Shown here in pieces: positions 5,667 to 5,777 of a stretch of 5,777 nucleotides of DNA. The first letter of the stretch is position 1, and every line of letters starts with the position of its first letter. The notes under the pieces are model-generated. The model was not told where the DNA came from. It worked only from the letters and a program-made list of their open reading frames with translations, and did no database searches. Source of the stretch: Prosthecobacter debontii (GTDB lineage Bacteria > Verrucomicrobiota > Verrucomicrobiia > Verrucomicrobiales > Akkermansiaceae); the NCBI GenBank assembly GCA_945885485.1, contig CAMCYT010000170.1, forward strand, positions 1-5,777, given 5' to 3'. The position numbers were made by a program, and so were the translations under genes.

Positions 5667-5777
5667 TCAAAAAATATTTCGTCCAATCCACCAAGCGATC
5701 AAGACGACTGCGAAAATCGTCGCGCCCCAACGTCCTGGATTGAGTCTAAACACCGGTGGTCGATTCATCACCCATGC
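5667..5777 (-). CDS. Small one-helix membrane protein, or the tail of a longer protein
   Basis: On the minus strand an open frame runs from the right edge to TGA 5669-5667. From ATG 5768 it encodes 33 residues: a short basic, Pro-rich head (MNRPPVFRLNPGR), then a hydrophobic segment (WGATIFAVVLIAWWIG, residues 14-29) that would span a membrane once, then RNIF. The frame stays open to the edge (codons GCA TGG GTG before the ATG), so this may be the C-terminus of a larger protein. With the ATG start, the positive head before the helix suggests an N-in orientation. The stop is 58 bases before pdxJ on the same strand, so it may head the transcript. I do not recognise the family. Hydrophobicity and a clean stop support it, but its short length leaves real doubt. 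Confidence 0.45.
   Translation of the reverse strand, partial: AWVMNRPPVFRLNPGRWGATIFAVVLIAWWIGRNIF

Overview
This window carries ordinary chromosomal housekeeping genes separated by repeat-bearing intergenic gaps. Protein style and several intergenic motifs suggest a member of the Verrucomicrobiota, perhaps the Opitutae side, or a relative in the Planctomycetes-Verrucomicrobia group. The clues are the EF-hand protein tail, the M29 aminopeptidase, the YHP-type serine hydrolase, and intergenic motifs I recall from such genomes. This placement is inference from memory and no search was run.

Left part, plus strand. The window opens in the last 57 codons of an EF-hand protein (2-175). A gap of about 290 bases follows, holding weak inverted repeats and a possible 8-codon leader. 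Next is a complete M29-family metallo-aminopeptidase (464-1726) with all expected metal ligands but a short C-terminus. A 396-base gap (1727-2122) lies between it and the next gene, which converges on it. That gap holds a GC-rich hairpin, a set of phased and inverted GATT-type heptamers, and a short hairpin followed by a motif I associate with dispersed repeats in this bacterial group.

Right part, all minus strand, read from right to left: a short one-helix membrane protein or protein tail (5667-5777), pdxJ (5608-4862), acpS (4862-4476), hemB (4286-3300) and a beta-lactamase-fold serine hydrolase (3232-2123). pdxJ and acpS share one base (TGATG), the same order as in Escherichia coli. hemB is about 190 bases behind acpS, across an imperfect 36-base inverted repeat. 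The hydrolase follows hemB after 67 bases that contain three 10-base tandem units.

The genes could be one co-directional transcription unit supplying cofactors: pyridoxal phosphate (PdxJ), activated acyl carrier protein (AcpS) and tetrapyrroles (HemB). The hydrolase has no obvious link to these pathways. I found no rRNA, tRNA, CRISPR array, transposase or phage gene. I see no convincing new multi-gene system. The most unusual content is the intergenic repeats.
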